Below are positions 1-10,429 of a DNA stretch of 64,000 nt, in pieces. The notes below the pieces were generated by a model. The model did no database searches and was not told where the DNA came from. It saw only the letters and a list, made by a program, of their open reading frames with translations. The stretch lies in assembly GCF_016920785.2 (NCBI RefSeq), contig NW_024609839.1, positions 18,353,085 to 18,417,084 on the forward strand, read 5' to 3'. Both the position numbers and the translations under genes were made by a program. The DNA is from Ixodes scapularis (taxonomy: Eukaryota; Arthropoda; Arachnida; Ixodida; Ixodidae). Numbering within the stretch: the stretch's first letter is position 1; every line of letters starts with the position of its first letter.

Positions 1-300
1 AGCGATCTGCAGGCCGACCGTCGCGGTCGGTGCTTCGCTTCCAATTGCCTGCTCGGTCGCGCGCTCCCCACCTCGTGCTCTTCCGAATCTTCTTCGTCTT
101 CGATCGCGGCCGCGGCGCAATCATTGTCATGAGGATCGTGACAATGATTAGGGTTCCGAATTGTCGGTTTAACCTGATAAAAAGTACGCCGAATCAAATT
201 TCGGAAATTCGGTCTTAACCGAAAAGGTCAGTTCTTGGTTTGGCGTTTTCGGTTTAAACCGATAAAAACTGATAAAAGTAAGCCGAAAATGGTCAGTGTT

Positions 301-1879
301 TTAGGGTCGTGACTAGATGTGCGGGGAGAGGGTGGGAGAGGAGGAGGGGAGAGAGGGCGTTGCAGAGTTCGAGTGTGACCTTTTCGTGATTGCCCTCTTT
401 CGAGGTTAAACATGCAACAAAAGATGTCTTGGGTGGTCTTTTTGTCACACTCGTCTGGGGCGCGCACGGCACCGAGAAAGTGTCGCCCCCAAGGCCACAC
501 CACTCTGTAAGTGCTCCACATGAACCACTACCAGGCGAACGCGAAGCATCCCGCCGTGCGACGCGCTTGGTGCGGTCACTGCAAGGGCAAAACATGAACG
601 GGTGCACGGTAAAAAAATATCCGCAAGAGTGGGGCGAGGCTCGCGCCATCTAGCGAGGAATCAAAGTAACAAATCGTCTTTCAAGTGGATGGTTCAAGTA
701 TGTATTTGTTACGCCGGAAATTCGCCTGCCAACGTAAAAACAAAAGTACATGGACTATGAAACAGAGCGTTTACACATGCGATTTTATTGTCGGACTGGT
801 GACAAGCGACAGGTACACGTCCGGTGTGAAAATCAACAGAGACGAAGGGGATTAAAAGAAAAACAAGAAATTTAATTAGGCGATAAAAAGCCGCCCCTGG
901 CGGGAACACGACAAAGCCATCAGAACGAAATGCGAACACGCGTTAAACACTTTCACGAACCTTCGGGCAGCGGGGCCGCGAAAAAAAAACAAGACAGCAC
1001 TCAATTCCCGACACAACGCGAAAAACTCACCGCTCGCGACACAAACTACAGCCGGAAAACAAGTTCGCCGGTGCAAAGAAGACCAAAGTTCCGAAAAAGG
1101 AAAGTCCCCACTGCGGGACCCAAAGTCAAGGGAAAAGTTCAAACGAAGTCCGAAGACTCACCGACGTCTTGAATCCGACGGACGACGAAAGCTTCACGTG
1201 CCCGGTGTGGTGGACTGGTTGCTCGGGGGCTGACGCAACGCAGCACCACACACACACACACTTCCCAGTACCGGAAAAACCAACGCCCGTCGTCACTGCT
1301 GGAATCGTAGCCAGAGCAGAGGGCTTTAGGGAAAGAAGATAGCAGCGCGGACATCACGTTCTCTCGAGCTGCGGGCCGCCATGTTTCGCTAGACGAGGAA
1401 GGAAGACCGACGACGAGGCGAGAGCGAGAAAGGAGGTGCCGAAGGAAGTGGAGAGCGTTCATCAAGGTCGCACTGCGAGGACCTGTATGGTCTCCTTCCG
1501 ACGGTGCAGCTGGTGCAGCAACGCTCTTGTGCCGCGCGCCGCATGAAGTTCCAGGCGAAGGTAGTGCAGCCGCACCGACACTACCCGGCGAACATGACGC
1601 GTCCATCGGTGCAGCGTGGTGCCCCAGACGTATGTAGCATTAGTGTGTCAAGTTCCTGGTCCTATAAAAAGTTCGGGTGTGGGCTAGTGTAAGGTTTTTA
1701 GCTTCATGCAAAATCTGCAGCCAAAGTTTTCTGAGTACGCGAAATACGTTGCGCTTCAAAACGTCGCACCGTCTCTTTTGCTAGTCACATTTGGTTGATT
1801 GGCCGATTTTGGATCAGGCAGTGCTTCATCTCCTCAGCCTGAAAGTATCCAGTGTTTACGTTGAGAGCATACTTGGATA
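301..1879. other. No recognised gene, interior of the putative hAT element
   Basis: Only short overlapping reading frames on both strands occur here, and none resembles a known family. There is a (CA)n run near 1247-1262 and a TATA-like stretch near 1665. Neither is enough to call a promoter. Confidence 0.5.
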
Positions 1880-2040
1880 GTAATTCAATTACAGTAATTA
1901 AATTACTGTAATTTAATTACTTTTCCTAGTAATTTGTAATTGTAATAATTACTTTTGGCTGAAAGGAATTGTAATTGTAATTTAATTACTTTCTAGCATC
2001 AGTAATTGCTAAATTTCAGGCACAATTACAATTACTTTTG
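1880..2040. repeat. TAATTAC-rich subterminal repeat block, left
   Basis: This stretch consists almost entirely of variants of GTAATTGTAATTACTTTT, which read nearly the same on both strands. A second block of the same words lies at 3191-3343. The pair brackets about 1.15 kb of ordinary sequence, so the blocks may be the ends of a separate inserted element or internal arrays of the surrounding hAT-like element. Confidence 0.6.
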
Positions 2041-3190
2041 CAAGATTTTGCGGCGGTGGCACTTTTCCCCCCTGGCCACGGCGACGAGAGCACAACCGAA
2101 GCAATAAAAGAGAGAGTCTCCTAACCTGCTCAAAAAAAGGGAAAAGGGAGGCTGGGATAGAACGGAATGAAGGATTTTGTAGACTGCAAAACGATTTAAT
2201 GAAGAATTTCAGAAATAATTTGATAAATGAGGGCTTCATTCGCGTCCGTTTTCGTTCCTGTCGTAGTTGAATCTGACTCTTCGTCTCGTTCGCTTCCTGT
2301 TGCTCCTGTTTCTAGGGGTCTTTCTTATTTCTCATTCCCACACGGGGGTATGGGGGTCGAAGTCGAGCTGGTTGGCTCCGATCACATCATCCGGTCGAGG
2401 CGGGGAGGTTCGAAGTTTTCCTTACGCGTCTTCGCCGCTAGCATATTCGCTTACATATTTCAGTCAAGTTTGGGTACTTTTTTGTTCATGTAATTATTCT
2501 CTTTTCTCTATGAGTTTTCACGTCTTTCTCCTCTATCTCGTATGTTGGTACCACTAACAGAGGGTCGTGCTACTCTAATATCGAGGCGAAGAAGCACAGT
2601 TTAGCAACAACAGTTGGAAGTAAGGCAGGGTGAGTCGTGTTAATTAGACCTGCTGCTTCTTTGCTTCTTCGCCTGACATGACGATCCTAAATTTATTATA
2701 TATCTCAGGAGCTTTTTTTTTTTTTTGGTGTTACCGTGCACTGAATTAACCCAGAATCCCTGGCAAGAGAGTTGCTGCTATTGTGACACTAGTTTTGTGG
2801 AAGCGACCGCAGTTCGCGTGCTACGGTTACCCACATCCGACATGTTACAAGTCCACAGGCAGGGAGAGGCAGCGAATCACCGAGTTTTATGATACCAGTA
2901 CTGTCGCATATTTGTTTCCTTGTATTATTTTTAAGTTTATTTTTTGTTGGTTTGACTTGGATACCATTTGCACAAGCTCTAAAGAGATTCACCTCGCACC
3001 TGTGAATTTTGTCGCCATTTATTTTTATTTTTTGAGAATATAAGAAATCAGAAGTTCATTACTCCAAACTATTAAGTTCTATAATCCATTTAACAAATTT
3101 CATAAAAGAAAAGTACAATGCGTGACATTTATACAGCGGCCATATAACTCGTTTACAGTTATATGGCCCAAGGTGGGTAACTCTCAGAAA

Positions 3191-3343
3191 TAAGTAATTG
3201 TAAAGTAATTGCATTACTTTTAAAAAGTAATTTGTAATTGCAATGAACTACTTTCGCGTAGTAGTAATTGTAATTGTAGTTAAACTACTTTGGGGGCTAA
3301 GTAATTGTAATTGTAATTAAATTACATTTTGAAAGTAATTTAC
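3191..3343. repeat. TAATTAC-rich subterminal repeat block, right
   Basis: This is the partner of the block at 1880-2040. It has the same TAATTGTAATT words, with some units drifted to TAGTTAAACTAC. It ends just before the hAT dimerisation relic. Confidence 0.6.
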
Positions 3344-3348
3344 CCATG

Positions 3349-3424
3349 TATGGTTGAGAGGGCATTCTCGAAGCCCAGCGTCATTAACAGGAAAGAGTGA
3401 GCGTGTATCAACGAGGAGAACTTG
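3349..3424 (+). pseudogene. hAT transposase C-terminal dimerisation motif (relic)
   Basis: In one frame the sequence reads MVERAFSKPSVINRKE, then a stop, then ACINEENL. The spaced residues ER.FS, R and EN.L match the conserved hAT C-terminal dimerisation signature (family knowledge). Upstream the frame is lost in the TAATTAC block, and an in-frame TGA interrupts the motif, so this is a fragment without function. The match is short. The call gains support from lying near the right end of a hAT-type terminus. Confidence 0.45.
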
Positions 3425-3563
3425 GGTAAGTACATGTGTGATACTATAATGAGATCACGCTATCCTGATGTACAGATCTTCAAATCTTAAAATAAACACC
3501 GAAAAAAGTACGTCAAATTTTGAAAAAATAAAAACCGAAAACACGGAACTATAGTTATGACGT

Positions 3564-4756
3564 TACTGGTACATGACCTGTCGCGGCAATTCGAAACAAC
3601 GCTCACGTGAAACGAGACGTCACGCGTAGAATGAAAGTGATTAAAACATGGCATGTAATGCAAATTAAAGGTCGCCGCAGGGCCTCTAATGATTTCACTC
3701 TATAAAGTAATACGCTCGCCTTAAAGAAAAAGTTTGAAGAAATTTAGGCGCGATTCTGACGCAGGGCCCTTCGGTTGCGTGCCATACACGTTAATGGCGA
3801 AGCGACCCAAGACGCTTTTTTTATTTTTTTTTATTGCCGATTGTCCATGCAGGGACGCTTGCGCGGCTTGGAAACGAGCGGGAGTTTACTTGTTTAGCTA
3901 TTGCGTTCCACTCCTAAAGGCGAAGCTTAAGGGGGCACGACACCCTAAAGGTGATATTTTTGTTGTTGTCTAAAACAATGCAAGTTGTAGACATAGACAA
4001 ACAACAAATACCCTTCTTACCCCCTCCTCAAATTCTCGCTTTTTTTATTTTTGACATCAGAAATTATGACATTTAGAAGCTAGGAAAGCGACATTTCGAT
4101 AATATTTATTAACGGCATTCGAAAAACATGTCTTTTTTTTTAACGCAATTGCGAACGCACTACGGCCCTTCTTTTTGAAATATCGAAAGTCGGAGTCCGG
4201 CGTGATCTCGTTTCCTGGCTTTTCACCCTCCCTCGGAAAACAAGGCGGCGCTGGCGGCGCTCGGCACATGTAGGACCGGTATGATCGGTGAATCGGACGA
4301 AGTTGTCTTTTTATGTGCCCGACAAGTCGACGACCGCTCAAACTTAGAAAAGGAAATCGTCAAACGGTCAAAACAACTGGGTTTGGTGTCTGTATACCGC
4401 AGTTTTCGGTTGACTCCCCCGGGGCAGACTCTCACACAGAACGCGGCTGACATGGCCTCTCACGTCGCTCACAAAAGTTCACAGCGCGTTCTCTTCGACC
4501 TCGCACAGTTTCTAAGAATTTGAGATCAATAAAAGGATCCTAAACGAACTCCAAACTGAAAAGTGACGCGTCGTCTGCTCACAACGATAGGCGGCAGGCA
4601 CGGAGAAGAGCGTTTAATGGCGGGTCGCGGGCGAACACGACACTTTAGGTCGGCATGGTTCGGAGGCGTGCGAGAAACTCGCGTTGCAGGACGAATCAAA
4701 CTTTGACGCCACAGCACTCGCGCGTATCGCGCGCCCCAGTGAAAAAGCCATTACTT
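3564..4756. other. No recognised gene or repeat
   Basis: Only short frames on both strands are present and none resembles a known protein. I see no terminal inverted repeat or RNA gene. Confidence 0.5.
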
Positions 4757-4844
4757 GTGTACAATAAACACAGATGATTCATACAAGACATATCAGAAGA
4801 CATAAGAACCATATAAGTACTATATAAGATATATAAGAACATAT
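4757..4844. repeat. AT-rich hairpin element, left arm
   Basis: The arm runs from TGTGTACAATAAACAC through TATAAGTACTATATAAGATA and stops where Gypsy-2 begins. The complementary arm is found at about 25745-25908, on the far side of Gypsy-2. It includes TGTGTCCAATAAACA and GAGTACTATATAA read on the minus strand. Joined, the two arms form one hairpin-like miniature element of roughly 250 bp. This is strong evidence that everything between them was inserted later. Confidence 0.65.
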
Positions 4845-4904
4845 TGTCACGAATGACAATTGATTAGGCGACGAAAACTAGAACAAACTAAACGTTTGAT
4901 AGGG
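4845..4904 (-). repeat. Gypsy-2 3' LTR, terminal 60 bp
   Basis: This piece matches the corresponding end of the 5' LTR at 24905-24965 (GACAATTGAT, GGCGACGAAAACTA, AAACGTTT are shared). It stops at TAGGG, the target duplication of element X. The rest of this LTR resumes at 17388. Confidence 0.75.
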
Positions 4905-4929
4905 TGTAAGCCATTTGACGCCTATATGA

Positions 4930-5038
4930 AAGTAAACAGGTTCATACCGGTAACAGTTTAGCCATACCGGTCACCAGTTTGTCAAAGGGGTCGCTCGTAT
5001 GGCTCAAAGGGGTCCCCCATATGAGCCACAACGGTCAC
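4930..5038. repeat. Subterminal minisatellite of element X, left part
   Basis: Degenerate units of about 20 bp carry GGTCAC or GGTCGCTCGT cores separated by GGCAAA or TCAAAG. The array is cut at GTCAC by Gypsy-1 and continues in the same rhythm from 15344. This independently confirms that Gypsy-1 is an insertion. Confidence 0.7.
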
Positions 5039-5142
5039 TGTCATGTTCTTCCGCGGGGATGAGGGCATGTCGAAAGACGAAGCGACACATAAGTAGACGA
5101 ACAAAAATTCATTTACTCACAAGCACAAAAGAAAGCAGAACA
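5039..5142 (-). repeat. Gypsy-1 LTR-C, distal end
   Basis: This is the last 104 bp of the LTR, read on the minus strand. Its first 45 plus-strand bases (5039-5083) are the reverse complement of 11836-11880 and 14434-14478, where the same LTR end appears in inverted orientation next to the primer binding site. Confidence 0.75.
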
Positions 5143-8100
5143 GGATCGCTAGGTTGGACATTTGAGAAAAGGTACATGGAAGTGACGTAATGCAAAGGAG
5201 GAGCGTATCCTAGCAACACTCACGTGGCGGCTCTGCCCACTTTGACGCCGCTACGTCATCGCAAACTTGACACCCGTCACCCGTTTCAGCGACGTCCGGA
5301 GCCAACCACCGACGAGCGGAAGTAGCTACGCATTCCCTGAGGCGTCCCTACGCGCGGGATACGGGGTAGGATTTACTACGACGCGGGGAGCAGTTCCTGC
5401 GTTTAGCGAAGGAACGGCAACCAATCCTGTGCGTCGCTGGCCGTCGCATCTGTTCTAGTACAGGTAAAAGTATTGAAAAACAATCAAAACCTTTTGGGCG
5501 TTGTTAAAACAAACCGCTTTTTTGTACCCTTTTGCAATACATTTAAGAATTAATTGGAGAGAAAGTTGTTCCAATATTATGCGGGATGTGCGCTATGCGC
5601 CTTCTTCAAACCAAAATGTCGAACCACGAGGAGCCGGGTGTGCCGGGGGCAGCGGAGGGGTCGGCGGAACCAACGGGGAGCGCGCGAGTGACGGCTGCTT
5701 TAGTCAGAAACAATTTTTTTATCTTTCGAGAACTTGCTATTGCTGTGCTCAAATAAGAATGTTTGGCGCAACATCTGTGATAATTCTTTCAAAGTGGTCC
5801 AGTGTTTATATGGTGGTATGCTAGTCAGAGAATATATATATATTTTTTTTTTCCTTTCGAAATTTAACTATTGTGCTCAAATAAGACCAGAGTGTTCAAC
5901 AAGATATCTGTGATATATACTTAAGATTGCCCAATTGCTTACATGGTTCCAGTCGATGCTCAGTTTTACTTCCAAGAATGAAATATTACATTCCACGTTA
6001 TCACACTTTTATTCATGAAGTCACAGGTTTTTCTTTAAGAAATAAAGCAATTTTCAAAACAAACTACATGTGCACTGTCTTGAGATAACACAATCACCTA
6101 ACTTTGATGAAGTACCATAAAAGAGATATTAAAATGGAGCAGAAGGCAAGACGCTTTGAAGCATTTGTAAAATGAAACAATGTCCATGACAACAATATCC
6201 CTGGTTCAATCAGCAACTAAGAAAGCAATCTCTGCAAAAGCAAGCATTTCTTTCTAGAGGTAGTCTAAATTACTTCTGAGTTCTTTGCAGGGGCAATCCA
6301 GATGACCTGTTAGTCTGGCAACTAAACCTCCAAACCTTTTCTGTCACTGTCGACTGCGTCTCGTGCCTTCTGCTCATAAAAATAAAAAAAAAGGCTGTAT
6401 CGATTTCACCGCGATGCACTCGACACGTATCCGGAGGCAGCACGCTGGCTGTGGGACGAACTTCACAAGGTGTAGGAGCTGAAGAGAGTATGTAGCTTGT
6501 GGACGGCCATGACTGTGGAGCAGGAAGCGAAGTGTGCACTTTACGGCTTCCACGGGGAGGGCTTCACTGAGGGCAAGGATGTGACGGGGTCCTTGGTGGT
6601 CAGGACCTCAGTCGTGGTGGCGAGAGGTTCCCTGTCGCTGGCGGCGTCCGTGCTGGGCACCACCGCAGCGAGGGCGCTGAGGGGCTTCCCGACGGTGTCC
6701 CTGGTGGTCGGGACTACCGTCGTGGCGGCGGACCCCTTGCGTGTGGCGCTCCACACGGGCACGCCTACGGCGGGTTCCGAACCGGGCGACAAGGCGCTGC
6801 CTCAGAGCCTTCCCCCTGTCCGAGAGGCCGACCGGAAGGCCGACCGGAGGGCCGGCAGGAGCCAGCCTCTCGGGAGCCGACGCTGAGCTCTCCGAGCTCG
6901 GCTCAGACTCCAACTCTGACTCTTCAGGGTCGGAGTCTGACTCCGGTTCTGGCTCGCTCGATGCAAGGCAGATGTTGTGGAGCACTGCACATGCCGAAAT
7001 ATTGGCGGTGGCTGTTGAAGGGTGGTAATACAGAGCCCGGTGCCTTTGCAGACACCGGAATCTGTTTTTCAACAGCCCGATGCAGCGCTCCACAACAGAC
7101 CTGATCGAGGAATGCGCCTTATTAAACCGGCCGCAAGCGGTGGAGGTCGCGTGGTTCCCGGGGACAGGGGTGATGAGCCAAGGCTCCAAGGGGTAGCCGC
7201 TGTCACCTGCACATGTAGAGGATGGAACATATTACATTCTTTACTTTTTAAAATAAAAGGCAAGAAAACAGCTGTGTGCAACTATGTCAATTATAATGTA
7301 ACTTAGGTGTGACTTAAAAGTGTGTTAATATTTCTGCACTACAGTATCAGTTTACATTATGATTAATTAGCACCAGCTTGCCTGCAAACTCCCTGTTATT
7401 TCATGTAACTATGTGTTTTCCTGGTGGGTTGTATGGGATGTGTGCACGATTCCTTAGGGGTGCTGTGTTGTATGCAGGTGCATTATTAGGCCCTTGCATC
7501 CGACAGATAAAAGCTCTGTTGCTTTTGGGAGTGTGGCCGTGACCATAGGCACGGGCAGAGCAGAACACGCTGGCCTTGTCTTTGGCAAGCAAGGGGATAA
7601 GGCGCCAGTTCGACGAACCTCTTTCCTAATCCTCGGTGGAGTTGGAGATGGGGAAAAGAGAGGGGGTGGTTAGATTGGAAAGGAGTCAGGTCCTGTTGGG
7701 ACACGGAGGGTCTAATAGGAGGAGCTATATAGGCAGACCGAAGAAGAAGGGTCAGGGAAAAGAATCCAGTGTGTGGGACAGAGACGACCCGAGGACAGAT
7801 TTGGCGAGCCCCAAGTGGCCAAGGAGGAATTGATCCCATTCCGTACAAACTGACGACCGTCAAAGCGACCAGGCGAGCCCCCAGGTATCAGTGAAAGAGC
7901 TCCAACTTCATGCAAAAACCAACCAGCAAGAGGGTACAGGCAGACAGTAACAGTGAGTGGGCCGAACCGGACAGCGACTCGCACTGCGGTCGCATGCCTT
8001 GCTTAGTCTATCACTGTCGTGAGATTGGTGTAGTGTGGCTTTCGTAGCCTGCAGAGTGTGAGAGTTATGTGGACATAAACAGAGATTAATGGCCAAACTT

Positions 8101-9581
8101 TGGGTGTTGTCTCACTTCAAGGAGTTCCAGCAACTTTGTCTGTGTGCCTCACAACAAGCACAGTACGTGTGGTACTGTGGCTTTCAAGCAGTGGGAGCCA
8201 CCGTGTGCGTAAGAAATGAATTTAGTATGCTCACCAAGCAGGAACCGGCCGTCGCGTGGCAGCTGCCATTGCTCGAGTTGGTTTCGGAGCCAGGAAAATT
8301 GCCACACGAAGGAGTCGTGCACCGACCCGGGATACCGTGGGTCGATGCACATTATCCGGGAGTCGGCGTCACACACCTGAAAGTGAGAGAGATATTGACA
8401 TGTAATTACCTGAATCCACAAGTAGTAGATTGTACTTATGGTTCACAAAGCAGTCGCAATTTCAGAACGTTTTAAGTTATTTTGTCTGACACATGCATGT
8501 CAACACACCTTCCTGGATGCAAGGTACAACTAACTACCTTGAAACAAAAATAATGTGTTTTTTTTTTACGAAGCTTGCACGTTTTAACAGACAAATATTA
8601 TTTTTGGGAGAAGCGTCTCACGGCTCACATGCTACGTAGAGCACACGCTCGCGCAGTCGTGAGACCCCCCGCAGTCATAAAACGGCATACTTAAACCGTT
8701 TCGGCAATACGTGTTTTTTTTCTACAGATTTGGGGCGCGTTTTGACAACGTAACATGAGTGTACTTACCACCATCACGTTGAGGGCGTAGAAGTACTTGC
8801 GGCACCAGTACGCCGCCTTCGTGACGGTGGGGTCGTTCTTGGACGGGCCGACGATGGAGACCATGGTCCCGTCCACGCAACCGATGACGCCGGGTATCCG
8901 GCCGAGCAGCCTGAAGCCCTTCTCCGCGTCGAACCTCTCGCTCGGCGTCTCGGGGAAGTGGATTCAGCCACGCTGGACCCCGAGACGACGCACGATAGCG
9001 ACGGACACGGCGCGGACCGCAACGCTGACTGTCTTTTGGTCCCGCGCTACGTGTTCGTCGCTCGCCACCATGCCTTGGAAGCTCCCCGTGCCGTAGAAGC
9101 GCAGTGCACACAACACTTGAAGCTCCACAGTCATGACGTGGTACGCACTCTCCTCACCTCCGGTTCCTCGCGAAGTTCGTCGCACAACCACCGCACCACG
9201 ATCTTGGGCAGGCGGTATTGCTTCCGAAAGATCTCCTCCGGGAGCTCGAATGCATCGCGGTGTTCCCGATACAGCCTTTCTGGCGAAAAAAAAAGCTCTA
9301 TGAAAGAAGAAGTCGAAGTGACGAGACGGCGACGCCTCGCCGCTGAAAACATGCTGCCAATGACACCTAGTTCCGAGCAAGTACCTTTTGAAACGTACTC
9401 GGTACAAAACGAAACGTCATTTTGTTGTCACGTCCGGTAGCCGACTCCGCCTAGTTTTGCCGACTCCGCCCACATTTTTCTAGGGAAATTACGTCACTTT
9501 TGTTTCCAACCAATCAGACGTGATGACGTCACTTCCGTGTACTAAAAAAAGGTACATGTACAATGTCGAACCTAGCTATCC
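5143..9581 (-). mobile_element. PIF/Harbinger DNA transposon
   Basis: Imperfect terminal inverted repeats begin GGATCGCTAGGTTGGACATT at 5143 and GGATAGCTAGGTTCGACATT reading minus from 9581 (18 of 20 match). A second matching block follows on each side (GTACATGGAAGTGACGTAAT at 5172 and its counterpart near 9541). The flanking triplets are ACA and AGA, so any 3-bp duplication is eroded. Inside lies a minus-strand HARBI1-type transposase pseudogene. The element splits a Gypsy-1 LTR, so it inserted after Gypsy-1. Regions 5200-6600 and about 7210-8230 are noncoding or intronic. Confidence 0.7.
6608..9352 (-). pseudogene. HARBI1-like Harbinger transposase (DDE_Tnp_4), decayed
   Basis: The likely coding blocks on the minus strand are about 9352-8769, 8376-8235 and 7206-6608. 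The first block carries FELPEEIFRKQYRLPKIVVRWLCDEL and VLCALRFYGTGSF, then CVDGTMVSIVGPSKND. The second carries VCDADSRIMCIDPRYPGS and SVHDSFVW. The third carries GYPLEPWLITPVP, VVERCIGLLKNRFRCL and LHNICL. The three acidic catalytic residues of the family (D in VDGT, D in CDAD, E in VVERC) are all present. Two introns have good GT..AG borders that join frames without loss: 8377-8768 and 7207-8234. A frameshift near 9130 and an in-frame TGA near 8963 break the first block. The Harbinger Myb-like partner protein was not found. Confidence 0.75.
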
Positions 9582-10147
9582 AGAAAACAAAATTATAAGC
9601 AGAAGCGAAAGGAAGAAAACAATAGAGTGGTTAAATAGCTACAGTCAGACAGTCTCGGTCGCGCGCTGAGAACACTCACAGTCTCGAGTGTCGATCTTGC
9701 TTGGAACGGAACGCGGCCTTGTTCCTCGATGTTACGGGTGTTGATCCAAGCTTGCTAGGAGCTCTAGGCCTTCCAGCACCGGTTCGATGGTGTCGCTTGG
9801 CCGACCAGGTACGCGGCCTGGGTTGACAGGAGTGTTGCGCGGACACCCCTTCGCGTCCGCCTTCGAGCTCGAAGTCCAATGCTCCGGGCTTCTGGTGCGA
9901 GCAGCAGGCACGACTTCGCTCCGGCTCGATGGCGGCGAGAAGACCTGGAGCGGAGCCAGGGTTCACCAGGAGCGAAGCCTGGGCTGCCGGGAGCGTTCGC
10001 GTGTCAGCTGCCGCCGTTCAGGTTCGGTCGTCGAATGTCTTGCGCTAGCTTCTCCTTTCCCCTTTGCTCGAGCTTGCCCTTTCCCTTTCGCTCGAGCTTG
10101 CCCCCTTCTTCGTCTTTCGCTTTCACCGTCACTTCAGGAACGTGACA
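9582..10147 (-). repeat. Gypsy-1 LTR-C, proximal part
   Basis: The minus strand starts TGTCACGTTCC at 10147, directly after the polypurine tract. The block 9933-10147 is shared with the two partial LTRs at 12531-12745 and 15129-15343. The part 9582-9932 is unique to this copy because the other two are cut at the inversion breakpoint. Together with 5039-5142 it makes an LTR of roughly 670 bp. Confidence 0.7.
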
Positions 10148-10429
10148 CTCCCCCCTTCTTCAAGAGCCTCACTTCCTGAGGCGAATAGCGGTCCAAGTTC
10201 TGATGAGATGTGCGTCGCGTCGTTGGCGTCGCTTGTCTTCCTCACAACGCTCACCACACACACACGCATAAAAGCATCAACGCACACATAAAAACAAAAT
10301 GAGACATGATAATCGCACCAGTCTTACAGTGTTTGTAACACTTTGGAAACCTTTCTGTGACTTTCCTTTAACTTTGTTCCAAATGAACACAAAGCTCCCT
10401 GGTGCATTATATGAGCTAGTCGCGACTCC
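10148..10429. other. Gypsy-1 polypurine tract and 3' noncoding region
   Basis: Read on the minus strand, a purine-rich run (GAAGAAGGGGGGAG, 10161-10148) lies directly before the LTR start TGTCACG, the expected position of the plus-strand primer. The same arrangement occurs at 12746-12759. The 280 bp between the RNase H stop and this tract hold no recognisable integrase. Confidence 0.7.

Larger units (their letters stand above)
149..3563 (+). mobile_element. Decayed hAT-superfamily-like element
   Basis: The left end begins TAGGGTTCCG at 149. It is followed by a run of CCGATAAAA / TACGCCGAAT-type motifs up to about 300. The segment 3480-3563 carries matching right-end motifs (AAAAAAGTACG, ATAAAAACCGAAAAC). 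The 890-bp element at 22723-23612 has the same kind of left and right ends and a perfect 8-bp target duplication, which identifies the family as hAT-type. A relic of a hAT dimerisation motif lies at 3349-3424, where the transposase C-terminus of an autonomous element would be expected. I could not find a matching 8-bp duplication for this copy, and its outermost right bases are eroded. A short inverted repeat (118-148) abuts the left end. The single-element reading is an inference; the two ends could belong to separate fragments. Confidence 0.4.

Noticed and set aside
6497..7028. Plus-strand frames of 95-129 residues
   Set aside because: They are the antisense of the Harbinger transposase exon; their acidic or basic runs mirror its serine/glutamate-rich tail.
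10148..10429. Integrase remnant between RNase H and the LTR of Gypsy-1
   Set aside because: No HHCC or D,D-35-E pattern is visible in any frame. The stretch is short and ends in a polypurine tract.
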